Shown piece after piece: positions 42,567 to 51,443 of a stretch of 64,000 bases of DNA. Within the stretch, counting starts at the first letter, position 1; every line of letters starts with the position of its first letter. Source of the stretch: Syntrophaceae bacterium UBA7520. Lineage in GTDB: Bacteria; Desulfobacterota; Syntrophia; Syntrophales; Smithellaceae. The stretch is taken from positions 101,368 through 165,367 of the forward strand of contig DLNC01000024.1 of assembly GCA_002478265.1 (NCBI GenBank), written 5' to 3'. A program made the translations under genes and the position numbers. Under the pieces are notes generated by a model, which saw only the letters and a list, made by a program, of their open reading frames with translations, did not search any database and had not been told where the DNA came from.

Positions 42567-42797
42567 TTAAAAATCAATCATTAATGTTTAAATAATTGTC
42601 AATTAACTTCTTTGCGCGATCATCAGTTTTCGCGCCCGTATTTTCGCACTGGATTTAAAAAACCAGTTATTATAGAAATTATGGCGTATACAGAAATAAA
42701 TATGCGCCAACCTGTACAGGCCGCATGAATGTTATTATGGCAACAATAAGATACGCGCGAACACTTTAACGCCAACTCTGAACAAAATGGAGATAAT

Positions 42798-43130
42798 ATG
42801 TCAAAAGATGAGCGCAGGACAAACGAAAGGCTAGCGGCCAAATTTGAAATTTCCTATGTGCACGAAAACGATTATCTCATATCTTTTACGAAAAATATCT
42901 CCGCCGACGGCATGTTCATCGAAACCGATAAGCTGCCCGCGGTCGGGTCAACGATAAGGCTGATTTTTTCCCTGGGCAAGCTGAAAAAAATAGAAAGCAG
43001 CGCGAAGGTTATGTGGGTTAACAAAGGGGCTGTGACAAACGATACAGGCATGGGCGTAAAATTTATCAACATGCCTGCCAAAGCCAAGGAAGAAATTCTG
43101 AAAGAAATTAAAGTAATCGCGGTTTTATAA
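42798..43130 (+). CDS. PilZ-domain c-di-GMP receptor
   Basis: A 110-residue single-domain PilZ protein. The binding signature (R-x-x-x-R near ERRTNERLAAKFEI, then NISADGMFI for the D/N-x-S-x-x-G box) is seen. It ends in a helix EEILKEIKVI. Its length and order match the short PilZ-like proteins common in Deltaproteobacteria. GGAGATAAT precedes the ATG. It lies beside an HD-GYP gene and 5 kb before the exopolysaccharide operon, so it may relay c-di-GMP to export. Confidence 0.88.
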   Translation: MSKDERRTNERLAAKFEISYVHENDYLISFTKNISADGMFIETDKLPAVGSTIRLIFSLGKLKKIESSAKVMWVNKGAVTNDTGMGVKFINMPAKAKEEILKEIKVIAVL

Positions 43131-43281
43131 AACCGCTTCGCTATCTGGATGAATAGGGGCATACAGAAAAAAATTAGTGCTTACCAGCGTAAAAAGAAAT
43201 AATTTATTGTGATGCGGAATATATTTTTGGTGCTATTGTTTTTTAGTAAGTGCATTAAATTGCCAGGAAACAGCGAATAAA

Positions 43282-44817
43282 TTATTCAAAAAAGGATTTA
43301 CTGCTTTCAAAGGCATTGGTTGAAAGATGCTGTTGATTTTTTTGTTGCGGCGTTTCTTGACGGTTTTCTTGATGAATATATCTCGCTGCCCGATAAAGAA
43401 AGTGAACAATTTCTTTATCTATTTTTCCTAATTTAATAAGATAGCTCATCTCTTTGTCCATTTTGATGTTATCCATACGGGTCCTGTAGGGACGCTGCAT
43501 CTGCAGCACGTCGTAGAGATTGGCGACGGAAACAATTTGCGTAACAGCGGAAATATCATCCTTCATCAGTCCATCAGGATATCCAGTGCCGTCTATTTGC
43601 TCATGATGGTGACGTATAGGGTCCAAAAGGTTCGCGTATGATTTTAAATTTGCTACAATTACTTCGCTAATTAGCGGATGATTTCTTATAACTTGCAACT
43701 CATCATGGGTGAGACGGCCTGATTTAAAAAGAACATTATATTTGATGCCGATTTTACCGATATCATGCAGCAGTGATGCCTGATGAATTACTTTTATATC
43801 GGTTTGCGACAAGCCCATCAGCTCTCCCATTTTTTGCGCGTATTTACTCACGCGTTTTGCGTGTCCTCTGGAATAGGGATCCCTTGCCTCTACTGCCTGT
43901 GCCAAAGCAACCAGTGTTTCGAATAAAGTATTTTCCGGGCGATCATCTTTGTTAGCGCTTTCAAAAGAAACGGCCATTTGTTGGCTTAAGGCCAATATAA
44001 CTGACAGATGTTCACTGGAGAAGTTATCTAGATTCTTCCAATACATATTTCCGCTCAAACAGAGCATGCCCAAAAATTTATTATTATAAATCAAGGGCGA
44101 AAATGCCGCGGGGGGAGAAAATATGGCAGCAGGTCTGTCATCTTTTTCTGAGCCCGTTGGCATCAAAGAAACTTTTTGTTTGTCTATCTTCTCCAGATAT
44201 TCCTGCGCGGAGGATGCGATTTTTTCAGGGGTTGCCGTCTTTTCAATGCTCGTCAAATGTTTTAATATGTAGCGGTTATCATCGGCGGAAAATAAGGCGG
44301 CGTGGCGCGCGCCAACCGCGTCCCTTAAATTTTCGAGCACTTCCTGCATTAAATTGCCAAAACTGTTCGGCGAAGAAAGAATGGCGCTGATTTTTGACGC
44401 GCCGGCATTCATTATTTCAGTTGCCGGTTTATCCGAATGATCTTTTTTCATAGCGCTTCGTTTCATGATACTGAGAAACGATTTGGCAAGATCGGCAATT
44501 TCATCATCCCCTTTGGCCAGTTCCAGCATAACCTTTTCATCTGCTTCATTTATTGAGCGCAGCGCTGATTTGCCTACTGTCTTGGTGAGCAAAGACGCCT
44601 TTTTCAAAGTCATGCGAACAACCAAGAAGCCGCCCAAGATTATTATTCCGATAATGATCAAGATGATGGTTAAATTGATGTTGAATATGCTGACAGATTT
44701 TTTACTTTCATCGAGGTATACATATAGATAATAAAGAACGATAAAGGGAACTAAGGCAACCAAAACAAAAATTATTGAAAATGTACGTATTAGTGACTTT
44801 GATTTTACAGCGCTCAT
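43282..44817 (-). CDS. membrane GAF-HD-GYP c-di-GMP phosphodiesterase
   Basis: A 511-residue inner-membrane protein with two helices at about 12-32 and 48-68 and a short extracytoplasmic loop. A HAMP-like linker follows, then a GAF-like domain (about 145-290) and an HD-GYP domain (about 300-470). The metal HD is H351-D352 in LLHDIGKIG, HHHEQ is at 403-407 and the GYP motif is at 412-414 in DGTGYPDG. All residues for c-di-GMP hydrolysis are kept. It is convergent with the PilZ gene and divergent from the next GGDEF gene. The GAF ligand is unknown, and the C-terminal 40 residues are Gln/Asn-rich. Confidence 0.93.
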   Translation of the reverse strand: MSAVKSKSLIRTFSIIFVLVALVPFIVLYYLYVYLDESKKSVSIFNINLTIILIIIGIIILGGFLVVRMTLKKASLLTKTVGKSALRSINEADEKVMLELAKGDDEIADLAKSFLSIMKRSAMKKDHSDKPATEIMNAGASKISAILSSPNSFGNLMQEVLENLRDAVGARHAALFSADDNRYILKHLTSIEKTATPEKIASSAQEYLEKIDKQKVSLMPTGSEKDDRPAAIFSPPAAFSPLIYNNKFLGMLCLSGNMYWKNLDNFSSEHLSVILALSQQMAVSFESANKDDRPENTLFETLVALAQAVEARDPYSRGHAKRVSKYAQKMGELMGLSQTDIKVIHQASLLHDIGKIGIKYNVLFKSGRLTHDELQVIRNHPLISEVIVANLKSYANLLDPIRHHHEQIDGTGYPDGLMKDDISAVTQIVSVANLYDVLQMQRPYRTRMDNIKMDKEMSYLIKLGKIDKEIVHFLYRAARYIHQENRQETPQQKNQQHLSTNAFESSKSFFE

Positions 44818-45402
44818 TTTCTTTCCTTATCAAGGTAATGATTTATTCAATTTTTTCGGACAGCAAGTTTACGCATTTCAAATTTAGGTAACAATTAATT
44901 ATATATAATGAAAAAAATTTATAAAATATAGTGTTTTTTAATTTTATAATGTCTTTCAATCTTTTTCGGCTTAAAACAACTGTACAAAAGGATAGGTTTC
45001 TTATTTTCTATTTTGTCGCCAATGATGAAATTGGCAATTTATTGAGTGTTTCTTTGAAGATACTGTGCTACCGACGATTTTTACTGAGAAGTTCTGTAGT
45101 AATTGTAGGAAAGATTCAGGATGGCGTTGGCTCTTGTGAAATAAAGAGGCGTTTCTTTAAATAAACAAAATAAGTTTGCGCGGCTGAAATATTGGGTTTT
45201 TTCAATGATTATATAACTTACATACAGCTATCCCGGCGAAGCATTATTGCGCAGATGCCATAAAAAGTTAATATTATTATCCACATACAGTACAGATGGC
45301 GGTTTAATTTATACCTGTACTTTCGTCCAGTTGTGCATAATGTAAAAAATCTTTAAGAAGTATAATTAATTAAATAAGTTGCGAGGATGAACGAGTGTAT
45401 AA
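44818..45402. other. 585-base AT-rich divergent spacer
   Basis: Region between the divergent HD-GYP and triple-PAS GGDEF genes. It should hold both promoters. A TATAAT (45361-45366) lies near the GGDEF start, without a good -35. A 77-codon plus-strand frame at 44931-45164 has an AT-driven composition and no family likeness, so it is not called as a gene. No hairpin of note. Confidence 0.5.
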
Positions 45403-47115
45403 ATGATTGAAAAATCATTAAACGTAAAGGATTCTCCGAATGATTTTGATCAGATTAAAGAGCTGTTTGATAAAAACCAGCTCTTAAAAATTATTCTGGG
45501 CAACATCAATGATATCCTGGTTATCTTTGAAAAAGATGGCCTCATAAAATATACCAATCCGTCCTTTCAGAAATTTCTAAATTACGCCAAGCGAGAACTG
45601 GTGGGTAAAAATGTTTTTGATTACGTGCATCCTGATGACCAAAGCAGTGTCATGCGCTCTTTCGCGCAGGTTATAGAATCAGGAAACGTAAAAAACTATT
45701 TTCGTTTTCAAAATAAAGACGGTCAGTATGTATGGTTTGATGCCGCGGGCACGGCTGTTCCGGGTGAAAAAAATTCCCCTACCTGCATCGCTATGTGCTG
45801 TAAATGCGTTACCAACGGCAAGCAGGGCGAAGAGGAACCTCTGGTGGAAAAAATTATTTTTGAAGCGATGATCGAGGGCATGCCCGGTATATTCTGTTGT
45901 GTGGACGATCAATTACAGATTAAAAAATGGAATAAAAATTTTGAAAGGATAAGCGGCTATTCGGCCCAGGAACTTTACGGAATGAGCCCGCTTGATTTCA
46001 TCGCCGAAGGCGCGAGAAAAATCATAGCGGAAAAGCTGGACGAAGCCTTTATACAGGGCGAAATAAGCGGCGAGGCAGACTTTGTATCAAGGGATGGCCG
46101 CAAAACACCATATTTATTTCATATCTATCCCATTATTATCAGGGATAGGATGCACCTTATCGGCATCGGCATTGACTTGTCAGTTCATAAAAAAGCGGCG
46201 CGGGAGTTACGTCAAATCAAGGAGCGTTTTGATATTGCGATAGAAGGCACGGAAGCCGGCGTTTGGGATTGGGATATGTTGGAGGACACGGTGGTTTATT
46301 CCGCGCAGTGGAAAAAGATGCTGGGGTATGAAGACGCGGAAATCGAGAATTCTTTTAATGGCTGGAAAAAAATATGGCACCCTGACGATGCCGCAAGCAT
46401 AGAAAAAGCCATCGCTGACCATCTGAAGGGTTCGTCGGAAAGATATGAAATTGTTTATCGCTGTCGTCACAAAAACGGGGATTGGCGCTGGCTTGTTACA
46501 CGCGGCAAAATATTGAGAAATGAAGAAGGCGCGCCGTACCGATGGGTGGGCACCAACATTGATATCACTCAGCTAAAGCAGGCCGAAGAAAAGATTCAGT
46601 ATCTGGCCTATCATGATAACCTTACGGATCTGCCCAACCGGCAGCTTTTTTTTGATCGGCTTGGAATTGCTTTAGCCCTGGCGCAGCGCAACCAAAGCAG
46701 CCTGGCGGTTATCATGCTCGACCTGGATAACTTCAAGCGGGTCAATGACAGCTATGGCCATGCTTTTGGAGATTTGGTGCTCAAGGCGTCAGCGGAAAGG
46801 CTCAACACGGCGCTGCGGAAGGGCGACACGGTGGCGCGTTTCGGCGGCGATGAATTTGTTTTGATTCTTTCAGACCTGAAGGGCGTGAAAGACGCGATTA
46901 ATGTTGCCAAAAAGATTGTGGAAAATTTCCAAAAGCTATTTGTTATTGAAACGCGTGAAATTCTGGTGACGGCCAGCATCGGTATCGCTCTTTATCCGCA
47001 GGATGGCACAGATGAGGATTCCCTTTTAAAGAAAGCGGATTTTGCCATGTATCAGGTCAAGCAAGCAGGGCGCAACGGATATCAGGTCTATAAAAATAAT
47101 AAGGATGCTGTGTGA
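45403..47115 (+). CDS. PAS-PAS-PAS-GGDEF diguanylate cyclase (second)
   Basis: A 570-residue soluble cyclase. PAS units start near 25 (SNINDILVIFEKDG-type), 150 (EGMPGIFCCVDD) and 275 (FDIAIEGTEAGVWDWD), the last with the WHPDD/PAC tail of a PAS_3 domain. GGDEF is intact at 481-485 and the RxxD inhibitory site at 472-475 (RKGD). THDNLTDLPNR-like YHDNLTDLPNR opens the catalytic domain. It stands between the HD-GYP enzyme and the outer-membrane and polysaccharide genes. Together they form a local synthesis/breakdown/receptor set for c-di-GMP. The signal is unknown. Confidence 0.93.
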   Translation: MIEKSLNVKDSPNDFDQIKELFDKNQLLKIILGNINDILVIFEKDGLIKYTNPSFQKFLNYAKRELVGKNVFDYVHPDDQSSVMRSFAQVIESGNVKNYFRFQNKDGQYVWFDAAGTAVPGEKNSPTCIAMCCKCVTNGKQGEEEPLVEKIIFEAMIEGMPGIFCCVDDQLQIKKWNKNFERISGYSAQELYGMSPLDFIAEGARKIIAEKLDEAFIQGEISGEADFVSRDGRKTPYLFHIYPIIIRDRMHLIGIGIDLSVHKKAARELRQIKERFDIAIEGTEAGVWDWDMLEDTVVYSAQWKKMLGYEDAEIENSFNGWKKIWHPDDAASIEKAIADHLKGSSERYEIVYRCRHKNGDWRWLVTRGKILRNEEGAPYRWVGTNIDITQLKQAEEKIQYLAYHDNLTDLPNRQLFFDRLGIALALAQRNQSSLAVIMLDLDNFKRVNDSYGHAFGDLVLKASAERLNTALRKGDTVARFGGDEFVLILSDLKGVKDAINVAKKIVENFQKLFVIETREILVTASIGIALYPQDGTDEDSLLKKADFAMYQVKQAGRNGYQVYKNNKDAV

Positions 47116-47210
47116 CAACTGATTATTAGCTTATAAATTATAAAATTTATATTTTCGCCCCATACACAAAGCATAAATCAATCAATTATAAATAAAGGAG
47201 GATGTTGAAA

Positions 47211-47855
47211 ATGAGAAGGATATTTTGCACGGGAGTATTTTTAATATTTATGTGTTTGTCGGCGTCGGCATCAGCAGCCGGCACAGCCTTCAACTGGACG
47301 GGTTTGTACACGGGATTACAGGGTTTCTATGGCAGCGGGAAAATAGATTGGGAATACGATAACAGCGGTAATTCTGCGAATCATAATTATTACGGCGCGA
47401 TGGGCGGACTTTTTTTAGGTTATAATTATCAGCTGCCTGTCAATGCCGTTTTCGGCTTCGAGATTGACTTAAACGCGGGGAAAATTTCCGGTTCCGGGCT
47501 TTGTCCCAATCCGTTATTTACCGCTAACACCGATATTTCCTGGCTTGGTTCCGCCCGCGCCCGCGCCGGCTACGCATTTTATCGCTTCCTGCCTTATGTT
47601 GCTTTTGGTGTGGCTTATGTCAGGGCGGATATCTACACAAAAAGAAATGGCGTGGAATATGGCGAAGAAAAAACATATGTCGGCTGGACGCCGAGCATTG
47701 GCCTTGAATACGCTTTTACCAATAATTTAGTCGCCCGCATGGAATACGCTTACTACGATTTCAACAGGCAGCACTTCAGGGTCGATAACGGATTGTCCGT
47801 AGAGGGAAGATTAAATTTGAATGCGCTCAAGTTTGGACTGATTTGGAAATTTTAA
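47211..47855 (+). CDS. outer-membrane beta-barrel protein (Omp25/porin-like family)
   Basis: A 214-residue protein with a signal peptide of about 24 residues (GVFLIFMCLSASASA). The mature start FNWTGLYTGLQGFYG is typical of the small eight-strand barrels (OmpA/Omp25-like). Aromatic-glycine strands alternate through the whole length, and it ends LIWKF with a C-terminal Phe as needed for BAM. GGAGG lies nine bases before the ATG at 47211. An ATG three codons earlier falls on the ribosome site. Probable general outer-membrane protein; no specific function. Confidence 0.87.
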   Translation: MRRIFCTGVFLIFMCLSASASAAGTAFNWTGLYTGLQGFYGSGKIDWEYDNSGNSANHNYYGAMGGLFLGYNYQLPVNAVFGFEIDLNAGKISGSGLCPNPLFTANTDISWLGSARARAGYAFYRFLPYVAFGVAYVRADIYTKRNGVEYGEEKTYVGWTPSIGLEYAFTNNLVARMEYAYYDFNRQHFRVDNGLSVEGRLNLNALKFGLIWKF

Positions 47856-47864
47856 TTTTTCCCG

Positions 47865-47885
47865 AAAAGCGAGGATGCTTTTTTT
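47865..47885 (+). terminator. possible terminator after the barrel gene
   Basis: Short AAAAGC/GCTTTT stem with loop GAGGAT, then a T run. The stem is weak in G-C. The 200 bases after it, up to the first export gene, show no other clear element. Confidence 0.4.
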
Positions 47886-48082
47886 CGTGAATTTTATTTG
47901 ATCATGTATCCTCACTTGCTGTCGCTTGGGCATTACAATTAATCCTAAATGTTCGCCGCTTTATAGCCGCGGTTTTTAGGGACAGAACTGCTGTCGGGCA
48001 ACAGCGTGTAATTTAAAAAAATTGAAAAAAATATTAATTAGTGCAATAAATATTAAATTATCAAAGAATGAACCTGTAAAAA

Positions 48083-50107
48083 ATGAAACAAAGAAAATTA
48101 CTGATATTAATCTGCCTGCTGTCGGCGGTGCTGTTTACCACGGCAGGCTGCGCCCGCTATAAAGACGCGCCATCCGGCGGCGTGAAGACGGGAGGTGGCG
48201 GATTTACCGCGTTTAATCTTGTTGATCTGCAAAAGCCTGGTGGGGAAGACGCAAGCCGGAACAAAGATTCTATGGCGGAAAACAATTTATCGGAATCACG
48301 TGGTTCCGCAGACAGCGATCCCGCCGAAAAACCTCACACGGAAGCGCAAGATGATGATTACGCCCGGCTCAGGCCATTTGGCCATGAATTTTTTCGTGGT
48401 TATTCCGATTTGCCTGCTGATGAAATGGCAAAGGGAAAGCAAATTTTTCCCGTGCCCAGGCAATACCGGATTGTTCCCGGTGAAAATATTATCCTGCTTT
48501 TGGGCAATCCGCCGCAGAAAAAACATGATTTATTTGTGGATTCCGGCGGTAAAATCGATATTGCGGGATACGGCCCGGTATTTGTGTCGGGCATGACATT
48601 TGAGGAAATGTCCGCCAAAGTTATCGGGAGAATCACGGAGAAAACGCCGCGGATGCCAGTAGACATTTCCATGAGCGCCCGCAATACCATTACTGTTTTT
48701 TTTCAGGGCGAGGTTAACAGCCCGGCTCCGCATACGATCGGCGCTTTTGCCACCGTGACGGAAGCTTTGCGCCTAGCGGGCGGCCCGAAGGATACCGGCT
48801 CGGTGCGCGATATAAAAGTTCGCCGCAAGGGCATTACCGTCGCGGTGTTTGATCTTTATGAATTCCTTTTAAAAGGAATTAAATTCAGAGACATTACGCT
48901 GATGAATGAAGATGAGATAGTCGTGCCGGTAAGAGGAAGACAGGTCGGCATCAGCGGCGCTGTCGAGCGGCCCGCTATTTACGAGCTGAAAGACGGCGAT
49001 GAATTGGAGGCGCTTATTGTCCTGGCTGGCGGTGTTCTTCCGGATGTTAAGGATTTAAAAATTCAAATCCGGCGGCCGGAAGCCAACGGCCGCAAAATAA
49101 TTTACGAAGCACGCGCGGATGAAATTAGGTCGGGAAAATCCGCCGTGCCTGCCTTAAAAAGCAGGGATATTATTTCTGTTTTTTCGGCAACGGAAAAAGA
49201 AGAAACCAGGCCCATCGCCGTGGATGATGCAAGCACAGCCGCACCCGCGGCTGACGAGTCAAAGCCGCAGGAAGATATTGCTGCTCAGGAGGCGGTGCCT
49301 CTACACGCGCAAAAATTTGTTACCCTTACCGGGGAATTCAAGCGCCCCGGCCGCTATTCGATTCAAAAAGGAGAGAAGTTGAGCTCCGTTATTGAGCGGG
49401 CGGGCGGTTATACGGGGAGCGCCTACCTGCGTGGCGCCTATTTCACGCGCGAGAGTGTCCGGCGGATGCAGCGGCAGAAGCTTGCGGAAACAACTCAGAG
49501 ACTCAGGCAGAGTTTCTTCCCCGCCGGCTTTCCGCCTGCCGGTAATGGTTCAGGAAGCATTCAGGATAGTTCTCTGTCGGAGGATAAACTTTTGCAAGGA
49601 CGTTTTGTCGAATACATGGAATCACTGGAGGCGACGGGGCGTTTAAGCGTGAACATCGCCCATTTACGTCTGTTGAAGGGCAGCGCGCATGATATTGAAA
49701 TGGAAAATGATGACGAACTGCATCTGCCGCAGAAAAGCGCGATAATTTACGTAATCGGTGCGGTCATGTCCGAAGGTCCGCGCGTTTATCAGGAAGCCTG
49801 GGATTACCGCGAATATATTGAAGCGGCGGGAGGTCTGTCACGCAATGCCGCCGAAGAAAATATTTTTGTTGTTAAGGTGGATGGCAGCGTCCGCAAGCTT
49901 TACCGCAGCGTCATTCAGTGGAGCAACAAAGACGCCCGCTGGGAAATAACCGCGTTTGGCAAAAAAATCCGGCAGATTGAAGCCGGCGATATCATCGTTG
50001 TTCCGGAAAGAGACGAACGCATTGCCTGGCTTAAAGGGGTGAAAGACGTGCCGTCCCTGGTCATGAACACAGCCGTTTTAACCGGAACTGTTTTGAAATT
50101 ATGGTAA
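48083..50107 (+). CDS. SLBB-domain polysaccharide export lipoprotein (large)
   Basis: A 674-residue outer-membrane-lipoprotein-type export protein. The signal peptide ends in lipobox TAGC (C23), followed by ARYKDAPSG. A Poly_export/Wza-like core spans about 125-215 (YRIVPGENIILLLGNP). At least four SLBB-like repeats follow, each recognisable by a V.G.V..PG.Y or GA-V..RP-A-IYEL-type opening. A low-complexity acidic stretch lies near 45-90 and again about 375-405. Wza normally has ~370 residues, so this one is extended by extra SLBB units. It probably forms the outer-membrane exit of an exopolysaccharide. It shares its N-terminal GCARYKD with the next export gene. Confidence 0.85.
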   Translation: MKQRKLLILICLLSAVLFTTAGCARYKDAPSGGVKTGGGGFTAFNLVDLQKPGGEDASRNKDSMAENNLSESRGSADSDPAEKPHTEAQDDDYARLRPFGHEFFRGYSDLPADEMAKGKQIFPVPRQYRIVPGENIILLLGNPPQKKHDLFVDSGGKIDIAGYGPVFVSGMTFEEMSAKVIGRITEKTPRMPVDISMSARNTITVFFQGEVNSPAPHTIGAFATVTEALRLAGGPKDTGSVRDIKVRRKGITVAVFDLYEFLLKGIKFRDITLMNEDEIVVPVRGRQVGISGAVERPAIYELKDGDELEALIVLAGGVLPDVKDLKIQIRRPEANGRKIIYEARADEIRSGKSAVPALKSRDIISVFSATEKEETRPIAVDDASTAAPAADESKPQEDIAAQEAVPLHAQKFVTLTGEFKRPGRYSIQKGEKLSSVIERAGGYTGSAYLRGAYFTRESVRRMQRQKLAETTQRLRQSFFPAGFPPAGNGSGSIQDSSLSEDKLLQGRFVEYMESLEATGRLSVNIAHLRLLKGSAHDIEMENDDELHLPQKSAIIYVIGAVMSEGPRVYQEAWDYREYIEAAGGLSRNAAEENIFVVKVDGSVRKLYRSVIQWSNKDARWEITAFGKKIRQIEAGDIIVVPERDERIAWLKGVKDVPSLVMNTAVLTGTVLKLW

Positions 50108-50239
50108 ATGTAAAAAAATGGTCAAAGTCTATATTTAAAAAGACATACCATCTCCGGTCGTGTTTTCCGCGGTTGTCGAGGCCGGGAGAGGGCAGAATCT
50201 TAAAGAATAAAAATTGTTGTTGAGAACAGGGAAGAAAAA

Positions 50240-51355
50240 ATGAAAAGCAAACACATCATCAGCATCTTTTTACTGGTTGTAATATCATTCATTTTTACAG
50301 GTTGCGCCCGTTACAAGGATTTGCCGCCGGGCACGGTTAAGCCCATTGGCGCCGGTCACGGTAATGCCAGCGCTTCTGCGGGCGGTTCCAGTTCGGTGAT
50401 TGAATCCCAGGTAATCACCATCCCGCCGGTTGACGAGAAAGCCCCTTCACCTGATTATATGGTTGGCCCTTACGATGTTTTGTCGGTGAATGTCAGCGGC
50501 AAGCCGGAGTTTTCCAGCATGGTGCCGTCTTCGGGGACAACAACCATCGTTACCTCTAACATGGGCGTAATCACGCAGGCCACGGGCTGTCGCGTTGACG
50601 GCAACGGCAACATTCAGTTGCCTTACGTGGGCACGGTTCATGTCTGGGGAATGACGCCGCTGGAAATACAGGAACGACTCACCGTTATTTACGCCAAATA
50701 TTTCAACAACCCGTGGGTCATTGTTGATGTTAAGGAATACAGAAGCCAGCCCCTGCATCTTCTGGGGCAGTTCAGAAATCCCGGCACCTATTATATGGAT
50801 AAGCCCATAAACCTGCTCGAAGGGATCGCTCTGGGCAAGGGATACGACAACATGGCGGATTTGAGCGCCGCCCGGCTGATACGAGAGAAAAAAACCATCG
50901 CCGTGGATGTTTATGAATTGCTGAGTAACGGCGACCAGCGCCAGAATGTTTGGCTGAAACCGGGCGATACCTTATACATCCCCGATAACCGCAACCGGCA
51001 GGTGTTCGTTTTTGGCGCCGTCAAAAAACCGGGGCCGCAGCCCATTCCGACAGGCGGTCTGACGCTGGGGCAGGCAATTGCCGGAGCGGAATTGCGCGAT
51101 ACCGGATATGACCTGAACTATGTCCGTATCATACGCTCCTATTCCGCCACGCGCGGCGAGCTGATGGTTGTCGATTTTGAAAAAATTCTGCGCGGGGACG
51201 CTTTGCCGCTGATGCTGCAAAGTGGCGACATCATCTATGTTCCCCGCAGCCATATCGGCAGTTGGAACGACGCGATTAACGAAATGCTGCCTACACTGCA
51301 GGCGGTGAGCGCTATTTTGGCGCCGTTTGTGCAGATTAAATATTTAAGCAATTAA
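50240..51355 (+). CDS. Wza-type polysaccharide export lipoprotein
   Basis: A 371-residue exporter of normal Wza length. The signal peptide has lipobox FTGC, followed by ARYKDLPPG. The Poly_export domain begins PDYMVGPYDVLSVNVSG and is followed by two SLBB units (LLGQFRNPGTYYMD and VFGAVKKPGPQPI). It ends with a membrane-compatible helix QAVSAILAPFVQI. It would form the octameric outer-membrane channel that partners the Wzc-type kinase that follows. GGGAAG precedes the ATG. The gap before it (132 bases) holds nothing I recognise. Confidence 0.92.
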   Translation: MKSKHIISIFLLVVISFIFTGCARYKDLPPGTVKPIGAGHGNASASAGGSSSVIESQVITIPPVDEKAPSPDYMVGPYDVLSVNVSGKPEFSSMVPSSGTTTIVTSNMGVITQATGCRVDGNGNIQLPYVGTVHVWGMTPLEIQERLTVIYAKYFNNPWVIVDVKEYRSQPLHLLGQFRNPGTYYMDKPINLLEGIALGKGYDNMADLSAARLIREKKTIAVDVYELLSNGDQRQNVWLKPGDTLYIPDNRNRQVFVFGAVKKPGPQPIPTGGLTLGQAIAGAELRDTGYDLNYVRIIRSYSATRGELMVVDFEKILRGDALPLMLQSGDIIYVPRSHIGSWNDAINEMLPTLQAVSAILAPFVQIKYLSN

Positions 51356-51443
51356 TGAAACATGATTTATTGGCATGGGCTTATTTTAACCGGATAAACT
51401 TCAGCGCCATGCAAGATAATCAATTTTCAAAAAGGGAATTACT

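Noticed and set aside
44931..45164. 77-codon plus-strand frame
   Set aside because: AT-driven composition, no ribosome site and no family likeness; lies in a promoter-bearing spacer.
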